Origin: Pseudonocardia sp. DSM 110487
Lineage (GTDB): Bacteria > Actinomycetota > Actinomycetes > Mycobacteriales > Pseudonocardiaceae
Reading direction: 5' to 3'
Assembly (NCBI RefSeq): GCF_019468565.1
Contig: NZ_CP080521.1
Location: 2,542,001 to 2,606,000, forward strand
DNA: 64,000 nt
Notes under the pieces: generated by a model
Told to the model about the DNA's origin: nothing
The model's input: only the letters and a program-made list of their open reading frames with translations
Database searches by the model: none
Position numbers and translations under genes: made by a program
Part shown: piece after piece, positions 24,746 through 32,413 of the stretch
How the letters are laid out: each line of letters begins with the position of its first letter
How positions within the stretch are numbered: position 1 is the first letter of the stretch

Positions 24746-24829
24746 GAGGTGGTGCCTGCATGCGGGTACTTCGTGCCCGAGGAGCGGCCCGACCTGGTGG
24801 TGGAGCACCTGCTGGGGTTTCCTGGGTTA
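24746..24829 (+). pseudogene. Remnant 3' end of a second dehalogenase-like hydrolase
   Basis: The frame at 24746 reads EVVPACGYFVPEERPDLVVE then HLLGF, matching residues 252-277 of the hydrolase at 21.65 kb (EVLAGCGHFVPEERPDLLVE, HLLAF). The DNA is alignable base for base over about 77 bp (22400-22478), roughly 80% identical by eye, and the catalytic His has become Tyr. Nothing of the rest of the gene remains. The fragment ends at the stop of the adjoining methyltransferase. Confidence 0.75.
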
Positions 24830-25855
24830 GCCGGGCTTGCGGGCGAGCAGTACGCCACGGTCGCCTGCCGTCGGCCGGTGCTCGACGTCGACGAACCCCG
24901 AGCGCTCGGCCATCTCGGCCAGCTCGCGCACCGACCAGCACTTGCCCGGGGTCGAGTGCATCAGGAGTACCGAGTACTCGGCAACGGCGAGCGGCCCACG
25001 CTTGTCGGCGTCGACGTGGGTGTCGTGGTCGATCAGCCACCCGCCGGGCGGGAGCGCCGTGAACGACGCGGCGAGGAGCCGCTCGACGCGGGGCGCGTCC
25101 CAGTCGTGCAGGACGTGCGAGTACAGGTGCGCGTCGAACCCGCTGGGGAAGGGGTCGGCGAACATGTCGCCGCCGATCACCTCGATGCGGTCGGCGAGCC
25201 CGCGGGCGCGCAGGAGCGTCCGCGCGGCCGTGTCCACCGGCGAGCGCTCGAACACCGCGGCGCGCACGTCGGGGCGGGCGGCCAGCACGGCGGCGGCGTA
25301 GCCGCCCGAACTGCCCGCGACGTCGAGGAGCGCCGTGATCGGAAGGTCGGGGATCGCCGCGGCGAGGGCCGGGGCGAGGAAGGCGCCTCGCGCGTCCATC
25401 GCGGCGGTGATCCGCTCGGCGAATGCAGGGTCGTCGAGCCGGCCCGACCAGTCGGGCTCGTTGTGCGCGCTGGACCATGCCGCGGGCGTGCCGGTCCGCA
25501 GCACCTGTGCCAGCTCACGAACGGTGGGCCGTTCGGCCAGTGAGCCGTAGTAGGCGCGGAGGTCGAACGGCGAGCCGGCGACCAGGTGCAGGCGGCCGAG
25601 CTCGGTGAGCGCGATCCGGTCGCCCGCGTCGAGGTCGCGGTCGACGAGGCCGAGCGCGGCGCAGTAGGTCAACAGCACGTCGGCAGGGCGCTCGGCCAGC
25701 CCGAGCCCGGCGCACACGTCGGTGGCGGGTGCGGGGCCGTGCGTGGCCAGCCAGGTGAAGAGATCGAGCTCGGCGACGGCGGCGATGAGGAGGTCGCCGG
25801 CGTAGACGCCGTCGCGCAGGCGGTAGAGGACCGTCGGATCGGGGATGTCGATCAT
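24827..25855 (-). CDS. O-methyltransferase family 2-like SAM methyltransferase
   Basis: A 342-residue enzyme. The N-terminal about 90 residues are the winged-helix dimerisation domain of plant-type/hydroxyneurosporene O-methyltransferases (LIAAVAELDLFTWLATHGPA, LTELGRLHLV). The SAM fold follows: LLDVAGSSGGYAAAVLAARP (motif I, with Ala replacing the usual Gly), GGDMFADPFPSGFDAHLYSH and VLHDWDAPRVERLL, the LHDW catalytic-region signature. The substrate is unknown. It is read just 9 bp after the AhpD-like gene and is probably cotranscribed with it. ATG 25855. Confidence 0.9.
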   Translation of the reverse strand: MIDIPDPTVLYRLRDGVYAGDLLIAAVAELDLFTWLATHGPAPATDVCAGLGLAERPADVLLTYCAALGLVDRDLDAGDRIALTELGRLHLVAGSPFDLRAYYGSLAERPTVRELAQVLRTGTPAAWSSAHNEPDWSGRLDDPAFAERITAAMDARGAFLAPALAAAIPDLPITALLDVAGSSGGYAAAVLAARPDVRAAVFERSPVDTAARTLLRARGLADRIEVIGGDMFADPFPSGFDAHLYSHVLHDWDAPRVERLLAASFTALPPGGWLIDHDTHVDADKRGPLAVAEYSVLLMHSTPGKCWSVRELAEMAERSGFVDVEHRPTAGDRGVLLARKPG

Positions 25856-25864
25856 GCCCGCAGG

Positions 25865-26479
25865 CTATGTGGCGGCCCGCAGCTCCGCGTGGCGCTTCTT
25901 GAGCCCGTGGTCCTTGTTGATCGGGTTCTGCGCCTCGTCCGGCTCGACGCCCGCGTCGACGGCGATCTCGTTCATCCGGCCCAGCATGCGGACCAGGTGG
26001 GCGATCCGGGCCTCGTCCGCGTCGACGGGCCGGGTCGTGCCCGCGGCGAGCGCGAGCGTGCGGTCGACCCAGATCGTCTCGGCGTGCAAGCCTGCCTCCC
26101 GCAGGACCCCGCGCAACCGCTGCGCGAGCTCGCGCGGTGGCAGGTCCTGCCAGCCGGCGAGTGTGTGGGCGGCGACGGGGAACAGGCGCCCGCGGTCGCG
26201 CAGGTAGATCAGCTCCAGGGCGAAGGCGTGGCCGTAGGCGCAATACGTGCAGCCGTTGTGCAGTGAGATGGCGGCGGCGGCCAGGTGCGTGCGCAGCGGG
26301 CCGAGGGCGCGCATGGTCCACAGCAGGCGGGGCATGTTGGCGGCGAACCAGATCACCGAGTGGCCAGGACCCAGGTTGCGGACGATGTGCGGGATCATCC
26401 GTGGCGCGAACCCCCACATCACCCGGCACAGGGATTCCAACATCCGGGTGACGAACCGCTCGAGCTCGTCGCGCGACAT
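25865..26479 (-). CDS. AhpD/carboxymuconolactone decarboxylase-like protein
   Basis: A 204-residue mainly helical protein. The redox-type motif is ISLHNGCTYCAYGHAFAL: the Cys-x-x-Cys plus downstream His pattern of AhpD-like peroxidase-related proteins, lacking the upstream Glu of classical AhpD (His in its place). It may act in peroxide or organic-radical defence, or only share the fold. It heads a two-gene unit with the methyltransferase. ATG 26479. A dispersed palindrome repeat lies about 80 bp upstream. Confidence 0.8.
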   Translation of the reverse strand: MSRDELERFVTRMLESLCRVMWGFAPRMIPHIVRNLGPGHSVIWFAANMPRLLWTMRALGPLRTHLAAAAISLHNGCTYCAYGHAFALELIYLRDRGRLFPVAAHTLAGWQDLPPRELAQRLRGVLREAGLHAETIWVDRTLALAAGTTRPVDADEARIAHLVRMLGRMNEIAVDAGVEPDEAQNPINKDHGLKKRHAELRAAT

Positions 26480-26561
26480 CCGAGCTCCTCACGACAGGTG
26501 ATCGGCAGACTACCGAACGACAGCAATCGCAGGTAGACCGCCGGTCTCGGGATCCCGCACT

Positions 26562-26617
26562 TTCCGACGAACGGCGCGTTCGTCGGATAGGTACCGACCA
26601 ACGCGCCGTTCGTCGGA
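26562..26617. repeat. Dispersed double-palindrome repeat, copy 2
   Basis: 26562-26587 is the same palindrome as at 18263 (TTCCGACGAACGG start, GTTCGTCGGA end). 26593-26617 is a second copy in inverted orientation. The repeat lies between the divergent AhpD-like gene and herA, so here it is not a terminator between convergent genes. Confidence 0.8.
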
Positions 26618-26705
26618 ACGGGCTGCGCCGCGCCGGGCGGGGTGTGGGAGAGGTGGGGCCGCCGGTCGCTATCGTCGACCCGGCTGTCCGAGCCTTGGAG
26701 GAGCC

Positions 26706-28445
26706 CTGTCCGACGCATCCGCCCCCGCCGTCGGCCGTGTGGTCGGCACGGAGGACTCCACGCCGCTGCAGTTCAGCGTGGCGCTCGCGCCCGAGCAGTA
26801 CCTGCAGCTGGACGACGTCGTGGTCACCGTGCGCCCGGTGCCGGGGATCGGGCCGGTGATGACCGCGGGCGTCGTCACGGAGGTGCGGGCGCGGCACGAG
26901 GGCGCGACGTTCGGCTCCGACGTCTTCCTCATCGCCGACGGTGTGCTGCCCGCGCAGGTGCAGGAGATCGCCGAGATCACCACCACGCGGGTGGAGCCGG
27001 AGTGCTACGTGCCGCCCACGCCCGGCTCGATCGCCTCGCGGGCGACGGGTGAGGAGCGGGCGCGGGCGCTCTACTTCGACCAGATGGACCTCAAGGTGCC
27101 GGTCGGGCTGGGCCGCGACGGCTCCCCGATCTACGTCAACCTCGAGTTCCTCGACGGCACGCGCGGCGGGCACGTCTCGATCAGCGGCATCTCCGGTGTC
27201 GCGACGAAGACCAGCTTCGCGCTCTTCCTGCTCTACTCGATCTTCCGCAGCGGGGTGCTCGGACGCCGGTCGGTGAACGCGAAGGCGCTGGTCTTCAGCG
27301 TCAAGGGCGAGGACCTGCTCTTCCTCGACCACGCCAACACCAAGCTGGACGAGGACCTGGTGTCGGCGTACGCGACGGTCGGGCTGCCCGCCGGACCGTT
27401 CTCGTCTGCCGGGTTCTTCGCGCCGCCGACGCCCGACGACCTGTCGGGGCGCCCGTTCGTCTCGGGGCGCACCAGCGGCGTGAGCGCGTTCTGGTGGACG
27501 CTCGCCGAGTTCTGCGCCGAGGAGCTGCTGCCCTACGTCTTCGCCGACGCCGAGGACGAGCGCAACCAGTACACGATGGTGATCCACCAAGTCGCGGCCC
27601 GGCTGCGGCGGGAGGCCACGCCGGTCGGCGACGGGGGAGTGGTCGTCGGCGGCCAGGTGCTGCGCACCTACGACGATCTGATCGAGTTCGTCTCGGACCG
27701 GCTCACCGACGAGGACGAGCGGCGCGACTGGGCGGGCCCGGTCACCGGCACCGGCACGATCAACGCGTTCCTGCGTCGGCTGCGGTCGAGCCAGCGTCCC
27801 CTGCGCACGATCGTCCGCGGCGATCTGACGGACTCACCGGGCCGCCGGGTCAGCACCGACGCCCACCAGGTCACGGTCGTCGACCTGCACAACCTCCCCG
27901 AGCGCGCACAGCGCTTCGTCGTGGGTGTCGTGCTCGCGGCCGAGACCCGCAAGAAGGAGGCCGCCGGGCCGGGCGGGCTGCTCTTCACCATGATCGACGA
28001 GCTGAACAAGTACGCCCCGCGCGAGGGCTCCAGCCCGATCAAGGAGGTGCTGCTCGACATCGCGGAGCGCGGGCGCTCGCTGGGGATCATCCTGATCGGC
28101 GCGCAGCAGACGGCGAGCGAGGTCGAGCGGCGGATCGTGTCGAACTCGTCGGTGAAGGTCGTCGGGCGGCTCGACCCGGCCGAGGCCGGGCGGCCCGAGT
28201 ACGGGTTCCTGCCGCCGTCGCAGCGCCAGCGGGCCACGCTGGCCAAGCCGGGCACGATGTTCGTCTCGCAGCCGGAGATCCCGGTGCCGCTGGCCGTCGA
28301 GTTCCCGTTCCCGGCATGGGCCACCCGGCTATCGGAGTCGGCAGGGCCGCCGGTGGCGGCGAGCACCAACGGCTCGGCCCCGCGCGACCCGTTCGCCCGC
28401 CTCCCCGCCGCCCCGGCGGACGAGGACGACGACGCGCCGTTCTGA
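26706..28445 (+). CDS. herA: HerA-like DNA translocase ATPase
   Basis: A 579-residue ATPase of the HerA/FtsK type. The N-terminus is the HAS-barrel (VGRVVGTEDSTPLQFSVALA). The ATPase core has a P-loop SGISGVATKTSFALFLLYSI (Lys168-Thr169), Walker B LLFTMIDELNKYAP (Asp431-Glu432) and GRSLGIILIGAQQTASEVER. In archaea HerA forms a hexameric pump that works with nuclease NurA and Mre11-Rad50 in DNA end resection; SbcD, SbcC and a NurA-like gene follow on the same strand. I prefer a CTG start at 26706, since GGAGGA precedes it and the barrel strand VGRVVGTED starts before the first GTG (26739). The alternative is GTG 26739, which would remove part of the barrel. The C-terminal about 35 residues are disordered and acidic. 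Confidence 0.85.
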   Translation: MSDASAPAVGRVVGTEDSTPLQFSVALAPEQYLQLDDVVVTVRPVPGIGPVMTAGVVTEVRARHEGATFGSDVFLIADGVLPAQVQEIAEITTTRVEPECYVPPTPGSIASRATGEERARALYFDQMDLKVPVGLGRDGSPIYVNLEFLDGTRGGHVSISGISGVATKTSFALFLLYSIFRSGVLGRRSVNAKALVFSVKGEDLLFLDHANTKLDEDLVSAYATVGLPAGPFSSAGFFAPPTPDDLSGRPFVSGRTSGVSAFWWTLAEFCAEELLPYVFADAEDERNQYTMVIHQVAARLRREATPVGDGGVVVGGQVLRTYDDLIEFVSDRLTDEDERRDWAGPVTGTGTINAFLRRLRSSQRPLRTIVRGDLTDSPGRRVSTDAHQVTVVDLHNLPERAQRFVVGVVLAAETRKKEAAGPGGLLFTMIDELNKYAPREGSSPIKEVLLDIAERGRSLGIILIGAQQTASEVERRIVSNSSVKVVGRLDPAEAGRPEYGFLPPSQRQRATLAKPGTMFVSQPEIPVPLAVEFPFPAWATRLSESAGPPVAASTNGSAPRDPFARLPAAPADEDDDAPF

Positions 28446-28451
28446 CGGGCA

Positions 28452-28497
28452 GTCGTGAGTGGATACGCGCGCTATGGCTCGCGTATCCACTCACGAC
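28452..28497. terminator. Bidirectional hairpin terminator
   Basis: Perfect 18-bp arms (28452-28469, starting GTCGTGAGTGGATACGCG, and 28480-28497) enclose a 10-nt loop. It lies between the convergent herA and VOC genes, seven bases after the herA stop and four bases from the VOC stop. No T-run, as is common in actinomycetes. Confidence 0.8.
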
Positions 28498-28501
28498 CAG
28501 G

Positions 28502-28876
28502 TCAGGTGGTCTCCCAGAGGCCGAGCGTGTTGCCCTCGGGGTCGGTGAAGTAGGCGTACGCACCCATCCCGGGGATCTCGGTCCGCTCCTTGACGGTCCG
28601 CCCGCCGGAGGCCTCGACCTGCTTGAGCGCCTGGTCGATCGACTCGACGTCGATCGTGAGCACCGGCGACGGGGTGTCCTGGCTCCGGCGCATCAGGCCG
28701 CCGTTGATCGCCCCGGGCGCGGTGGGCATCTGGTTCTCGTCGACCGCGGTGGTCTGGACGATCGTGTACTCCATCTCCGGCATGTCCTGCAGCTGCCACT
28801 CGAAGACGGACCGGTAGAACTCCTTCGCCCGTGCCACGTCATCGGCTGGGATCTCGAAATGCACGACGCTGCGCAT
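28502..28876 (-). CDS. VOC family protein (glyoxalase/dioxygenase fold)
   Basis: A 124-residue protein with one vicinal-oxygen-chelate module of two beta-alpha-beta-beta-beta units: VVHFEIPADDVARAKEFYRS at the start and YAYFTDPEGNTLGLWE at the end. The size and the GGLMRR motif resemble stand-alone CFP32/YdcR-type members. Possible metal ligands are His6 and Glu122. Substrate unknown. ATG 28876. The gene is read towards herA and separated from it by a strong terminator. Confidence 0.88.
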   Translation of the reverse strand: MRSVVHFEIPADDVARAKEFYRSVFEWQLQDMPEMEYTIVQTTAVDENQMPTAPGAINGGLMRRSQDTPSPVLTIDVESIDQALKQVEASGGRTVKERTEIPGMGAYAYFTDPEGNTLGLWETT

Positions 28877-29052
28877 GCCGTCGCTTCTACTCCTGTCGCG
28901 CGGCGTTGAACAGGCCCGTTCAGCCCTTGACGCCCCGGCCGGGGTTCGTCCCGCTACCGACACGATCGGGTTACCGCTGCTCAGAGCGGTTAACGGCGGT
29001 GGGGCCACCCGCGAGTTTCCTGCGCACCATCCCTGTGGCCGAAGGGACCGCC

Positions 29053-29526
29053 ATGAAGTCCGTCTACCGCGTGCTCGCCTACCTGATCGCGCTCGAGGTC
29101 GTGATCCAGGCGTCGGTGATCGCGTTCGCCATCGCCGGTCTCGGCAAGTGGATCCACGAGGGCGGGGTGCTCGACGCCGCATCGATGGAGAGCGAGACGA
29201 CGGATTTCACCGGCGTCGCCGGATTCATGATCCACGGCATCAACGGCCAGATGATCGTGCCCCTGATCGCGCTGCTCCTGCTGATCTCCTCGTTCTTCGC
29301 GAGGATCCCGGGCGGCGTCCTGTGGGCCGGGCTCGTGCTGGCGACCGTCGCGGTCCAGGTGCTGCTGGGGATCTACAGCCGCGGCGGCGAGCCGGTGCTC
29401 GGGCTGATCCACGGTGCGGTGGCGTTCGTCCTGTTCACCTTCGCGGTGATCGCGGCCCGCAAGGCCGAGGCCGCGCTGGGCGGGCTGGAGCGCAGCCCGG
29501 CGCGCGGCACCGCGGGCGTCGCATAG
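29053..29526 (+). CDS. Four-helix membrane protein
   Basis: A 157-residue protein with four hydrophobic helices (about residues 8-28, 58-82, 86-108, 112-134). HGINGQMIVP and GLIHGAVAFVLF bear paired His residues, one in each half, which could ligate heme or copper. Homologous short proteins are annotated only as hypothetical. Four bases separate it from the multicopper oxidase gene, so the two form an operon and the protein may assist the oxidase in the membrane. ATG 29053 follows GAAGGGA. Confidence 0.75.
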   Translation: MKSVYRVLAYLIALEVVIQASVIAFAIAGLGKWIHEGGVLDAASMESETTDFTGVAGFMIHGINGQMIVPLIALLLLISSFFARIPGGVLWAGLVLATVAVQVLLGIYSRGGEPVLGLIHGAVAFVLFTFAVIAARKAEAALGGLERSPARGTAGVA

Positions 29527-29530
29527 ACCG

Positions 29531-31012
29531 GTGCTCGCCCCTCCCGAGGCCGCCACGGCCCCTCCCGTGGCCCCGCGGCGGCGCGAGCGGCGACGTCTGA
29601 TCGTGGGCGTCGCCGCCGCGCTCGCCGTGCTCGCGCCGCTCGCATGGCTGTGGCAGGCGAGCCTGCTGCCCGACACCTACTCGGTGACGGACATGGGGCT
29701 CGTCGACGACGGGCGGGGCGGCGGGCACGCGGGGCACGGGGTCGCCACCGGCGGTCGCGGCGTGGACGCGCTGACCGAGCCGTCCACCGCGCCCGCCGAC
29801 GTCCGGGTGGAGCTGGTCGCGCGCGAGGGGTCCTTCCGGCTCGCGTCCGGCGAGGAGGTGACGGGTTACACGCTGAACGGCACCTCGCCGGGCCCTGCCA
29901 TTCACGCCGAGCTCGGCCAGCTCGTGGAGGTGCACCTGGTCAACGAGTCGGTGCCCGACGGCGCGACCCTGCACTGGCACGGCCTCGACGTGCCCAACGC
30001 CGACGACGGGGTCGCCGGTGTCACGCAGGACGCGGTGCCGGTCGGCGGCTCGTTCACCTACCGGTTCCGGGCGGATCAGGCGGGCACGTTCTGGTACCAC
30101 TCCCACCAGGTCTCGCACGTGCAGGTGCAGCGGGGGCTCCTCGGCGCTCTCGTGGTGACGCCGCCGGGCGGGGTGGGCGCCACCGACGCGCTCGCGCTCG
30201 TCCACCTCTACGAGGGCACGCGCACCGTGAACGGGCGCAGCGGGGAGACCCGGGTGGAGGCGGCGCCGGGCGAGCGGGTGCGCGTGCGCGTGGTGAACAC
30301 CGACAACGCGCCCATGTCCGCATGGGTACCCGCCGCGCCGTTCCGGGTGCTCGCCGTGGACGGCACCGAAGTGCACGAGCCCGGACCGGTGCGCGACGTC
30401 GCGGTCGAGGTCACCGGCGGGGCACGGGCCGACCTGGAGGTCGTGGCTCCGGCCCGGATCGAGCTGGGTGGCGCGTCCGTGCTGGTCGGCGAGGCGGTGC
30501 CCCCACCGGCGCCCCGCCCGGCCGCCGCGCTGGACCTGCTCACCTACGGCACGCCTGCCCCGCTGGGCCTCGACCCGGCCGCGGCCACCCGGTCGTTCGA
30601 CTACGTGATCGGCCGCAGCCCCGGCTTCCTCGACGGCGTGCCCGGCATGTGGTGGACGGTCAACGGCCGCATGCACCCGGACGTCCCGATGTACATGGTG
30701 GCCGAGGGGGACGTCGTGCGGATGCGGGTGGAGAACCGCAGCGGCGAGGGACACCCCATGCACCTGCACGGCCACCACGCCGTGGTGCTCTCCCGCGACG
30801 GCGTGCCTGCCACCGGCAGCCCGTGGTGGATCGACTCGCTGCAGGTCGGCGACGGCGAGACGTACGAGATCGCCTTCGTCGCCGACAACCCCGGCATCTG
30901 GATCGACCACTGCCACAACCTGCCCCACGCGGTGGAGGGCCTTGTCGCACACCTGATGTACGAGGGCGTGACGACGCCCTACCGCATCGGCGGCCCCAAC
31001 ACCCCGGAGTAG
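29531..31012 (+). CDS. Membrane-anchored multicopper oxidase
   Basis: A 493-residue oxidase. After a cytosolic Arg-rich start, one helix (about 23-46) anchors or exports it. A Gly/His-rich linker (GRGGGHAGHG) follows. The cupredoxin domains hold four copper motifs in order: LHWHGLDVP, FWYHSHQVSHV, HPMHLHGHH and WIDHCHNLPHA. These supply the T2/T3 trinuclear centre; in the last motif the His-Cys-His supplies the T1 site. It probably oxidises phenols or metals outside the membrane. GTG 29531, cotranscribed with the four-helix protein. Confidence 0.9.
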   Translation: MLAPPEAATAPPVAPRRRERRRLIVGVAAALAVLAPLAWLWQASLLPDTYSVTDMGLVDDGRGGGHAGHGVATGGRGVDALTEPSTAPADVRVELVAREGSFRLASGEEVTGYTLNGTSPGPAIHAELGQLVEVHLVNESVPDGATLHWHGLDVPNADDGVAGVTQDAVPVGGSFTYRFRADQAGTFWYHSHQVSHVQVQRGLLGALVVTPPGGVGATDALALVHLYEGTRTVNGRSGETRVEAAPGERVRVRVVNTDNAPMSAWVPAAPFRVLAVDGTEVHEPGPVRDVAVEVTGGARADLEVVAPARIELGGASVLVGEAVPPPAPRPAAALDLLTYGTPAPLGLDPAAATRSFDYVIGRSPGFLDGVPGMWWTVNGRMHPDVPMYMVAEGDVVRMRVENRSGEGHPMHLHGHHAVVLSRDGVPATGSPWWIDSLQVGDGETYEIAFVADNPGIWIDHCHNLPHAVEGLVAHLMYEGVTTPYRIGGPNTPE

Positions 31013-31026
31013 CGCCGGCCCCGCTC

Positions 31027-31077
31027 CCGGTGGTCGAGTAGCGCCGGCCCGCCAGGGCCGGCGCGTATCGAGACCAC
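31027..31077 (+). repeat. 51-bp intergenic repeat, left copy
   Basis: Begins CCGGTGGTCGAGTAG and ends CGTATCGAGACCAC. The middle is a hairpin, GCGCCGGCCC at 31041-31050 and GGGCCGGCGC at 31055-31064. An inverted copy lies at 31114-31164. The hairpin may end transcription of the oxidase gene. Confidence 0.8.
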
Positions 31078-31113
31078 ATGCCTGTCTCGGTTGTAGTGGT
31101 CTCGTCGGGGGTA

Positions 31114-31164
31114 GTGGTCTCGATACGGTCCGGCGCCGGGGCGCCGGCCCTACTCGACCACCGG
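31114..31164 (-). repeat. 51-bp intergenic repeat, right copy (inverted)
   Basis: Begins GTGGTCTCGATACG and ends CTACTCGACCACCGG, the reverse complement pattern of the copy at 31027-31077, with a GC-rich hairpin in the middle. The 36 bp between the copies contain two partial repeats of GTAGTGGTCTCG. Confidence 0.8.
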
Positions 31165-31255
31165 GGCGGCCTCTCGGCGCACGCGAACGTCTGTTCGGCC
31201 GACGCGCCGACGCGCGTCCCCGGGACCGCCGGGCATCACCCTTACGATCCGCTCG

Positions 31256-32413
31256 ATGCGACTGCTGCACACGTCCGACTGGCACGTCGGCAAGACGCTC
31301 AAGGGTCGCTCCCGGCTCGACGAGCAGGAGCAGGTGCTCCGCGAGATCGTCGGCATCGCGCGGGAGCACGAGGTCGACGCGGTGCTCGTGGCCGGCGACC
31401 TCTACGACACCGCGGCGCCGTCGGCGCAGGCCCAGCACCTCGTGGTCCGCACCTTGATGGGCCTGGCGCGCGACGGGGTCAAGGTCGTCGCGATCGCCGG
31501 CAACCACGACCACCCCGCCGCCATCGACGCGTACCGGCCTCTCGCGGGCGCGGCCGGCATCACACTGGTCGGCACCGTGCGCACGGCCGCCCGCGGTGGC
31601 GTCGTGGAGTTCACCGCGAAGTCGACGGGGGAGCGGGCCACCCTCGCCGTGCTGCCGTTCCTGTCCCACCGCTACGCGGTGCGCGCCGCCGAGCTGGTGG
31701 CCAACACGCCCGCGGAGAACACCAACGAGTACGACCAACACCTGCGCGACATCCTCGGCGCGCTCACCGCAGGCTTCCGCGACGACTCCGTCAACCTCGT
31801 GATGGCCCACCTCACCGTGCTGAACGGCGTGTTCGGCGGCGGCGAGCGGGCCGCCCAGTCGATCTTCGAGTACGCGGTGCCCGCCACGATCTTCCCGATC
31901 GAGTCGCACTACGTCGCCCTCGGGCACCTGCACCGCCGCCAGCGCATCGACGCCCCGTGCCCGGTGCACTACTGCGGCGCGCCGCTGGCCATCGACTTCG
32001 GCGAGCAGGACAACACCTCCGTCGTCTGCCTCGTCGAGGCGTCGCCGGGCACGCCCGCGCAGGTCACCGACATCCCCATCACGTCGGGGCGCAGGCTGCG
32101 CACGCTGCGCGGCACAGTCTCGGAGCTGGCGGCGCTCGCGGAGAAGGTGGGCGACGACTTCCTCCGCGTCTGGGTGCGCGAGCCCGCCCGCGCAGGGCTG
32201 CGCGAGGAGGTGGTCGCGTTGCTACCCAACGCCCTCGAGGTGCGGATCGACCCCGAGTTCGCCGCGCCCGTCGCCGCGTCCCGCCCCGCCGCGGGGCCCG
32301 AGCGCACGCCGTCGGAGCTGTTCCGCGAGTACCTCGGCACCCGCAACGTCGCCGACCCGCGGGTCGAGCAGCTGTTCGCCCGGCTGCACGACCGCGTGAC
32401 GGGAGCGAGCTGA
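31256..32413 (+). CDS. sbcD: Exonuclease SbcD (Mre11-like)
   Basis: The 385-residue nuclease subunit of SbcCD. Phosphoesterase motifs are complete: LHTSDWHVGK (Asp8, His10), VAGDLYDTAAPS, AIAGNHDHPAA, and GHLHRRQRI near residue 224. The C-terminal part is the SbcD capping domain. SbcCD (Mre11-Rad50) is an ATP-dependent dsDNA exonuclease and hairpin endonuclease in double-strand break repair. ATG 31256. Its TGA shares a base with the sbcC ATG. In this window it sits with HerA- and NurA-like genes on the same strand. Confidence 0.96.
   Translation: MRLLHTSDWHVGKTLKGRSRLDEQEQVLREIVGIAREHEVDAVLVAGDLYDTAAPSAQAQHLVVRTLMGLARDGVKVVAIAGNHDHPAAIDAYRPLAGAAGITLVGTVRTAARGGVVEFTAKSTGERATLAVLPFLSHRYAVRAAELVANTPAENTNEYDQHLRDILGALTAGFRDDSVNLVMAHLTVLNGVFGGGERAAQSIFEYAVPATIFPIESHYVALGHLHRRQRIDAPCPVHYCGAPLAIDFGEQDNTSVVCLVEASPGTPAQVTDIPITSGRRLRTLRGTVSELAALAEKVGDDFLRVWVREPARAGLREEVVALLPNALEVRIDPEFAAPVAASRPAAGPERTPSELFREYLGTRNVADPRVEQLFARLHDRVTGAS

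Noticed and set aside
29435..31969. 844-codon antisense frame over the oxidase and sbcD
   Set aside because: It is the codon-for-codon complement of real genes, with His/Asp/Val-rich shadow composition and no domain.
31078..32412. N-terminal extension of the sbcC frame upstream of 32413
   Set aside because: The open frame overlaps all of sbcD and reads as Arg-rich shadow sequence; the conserved SbcC start MRPVLLEIAGFGSFREP begins at 32413.
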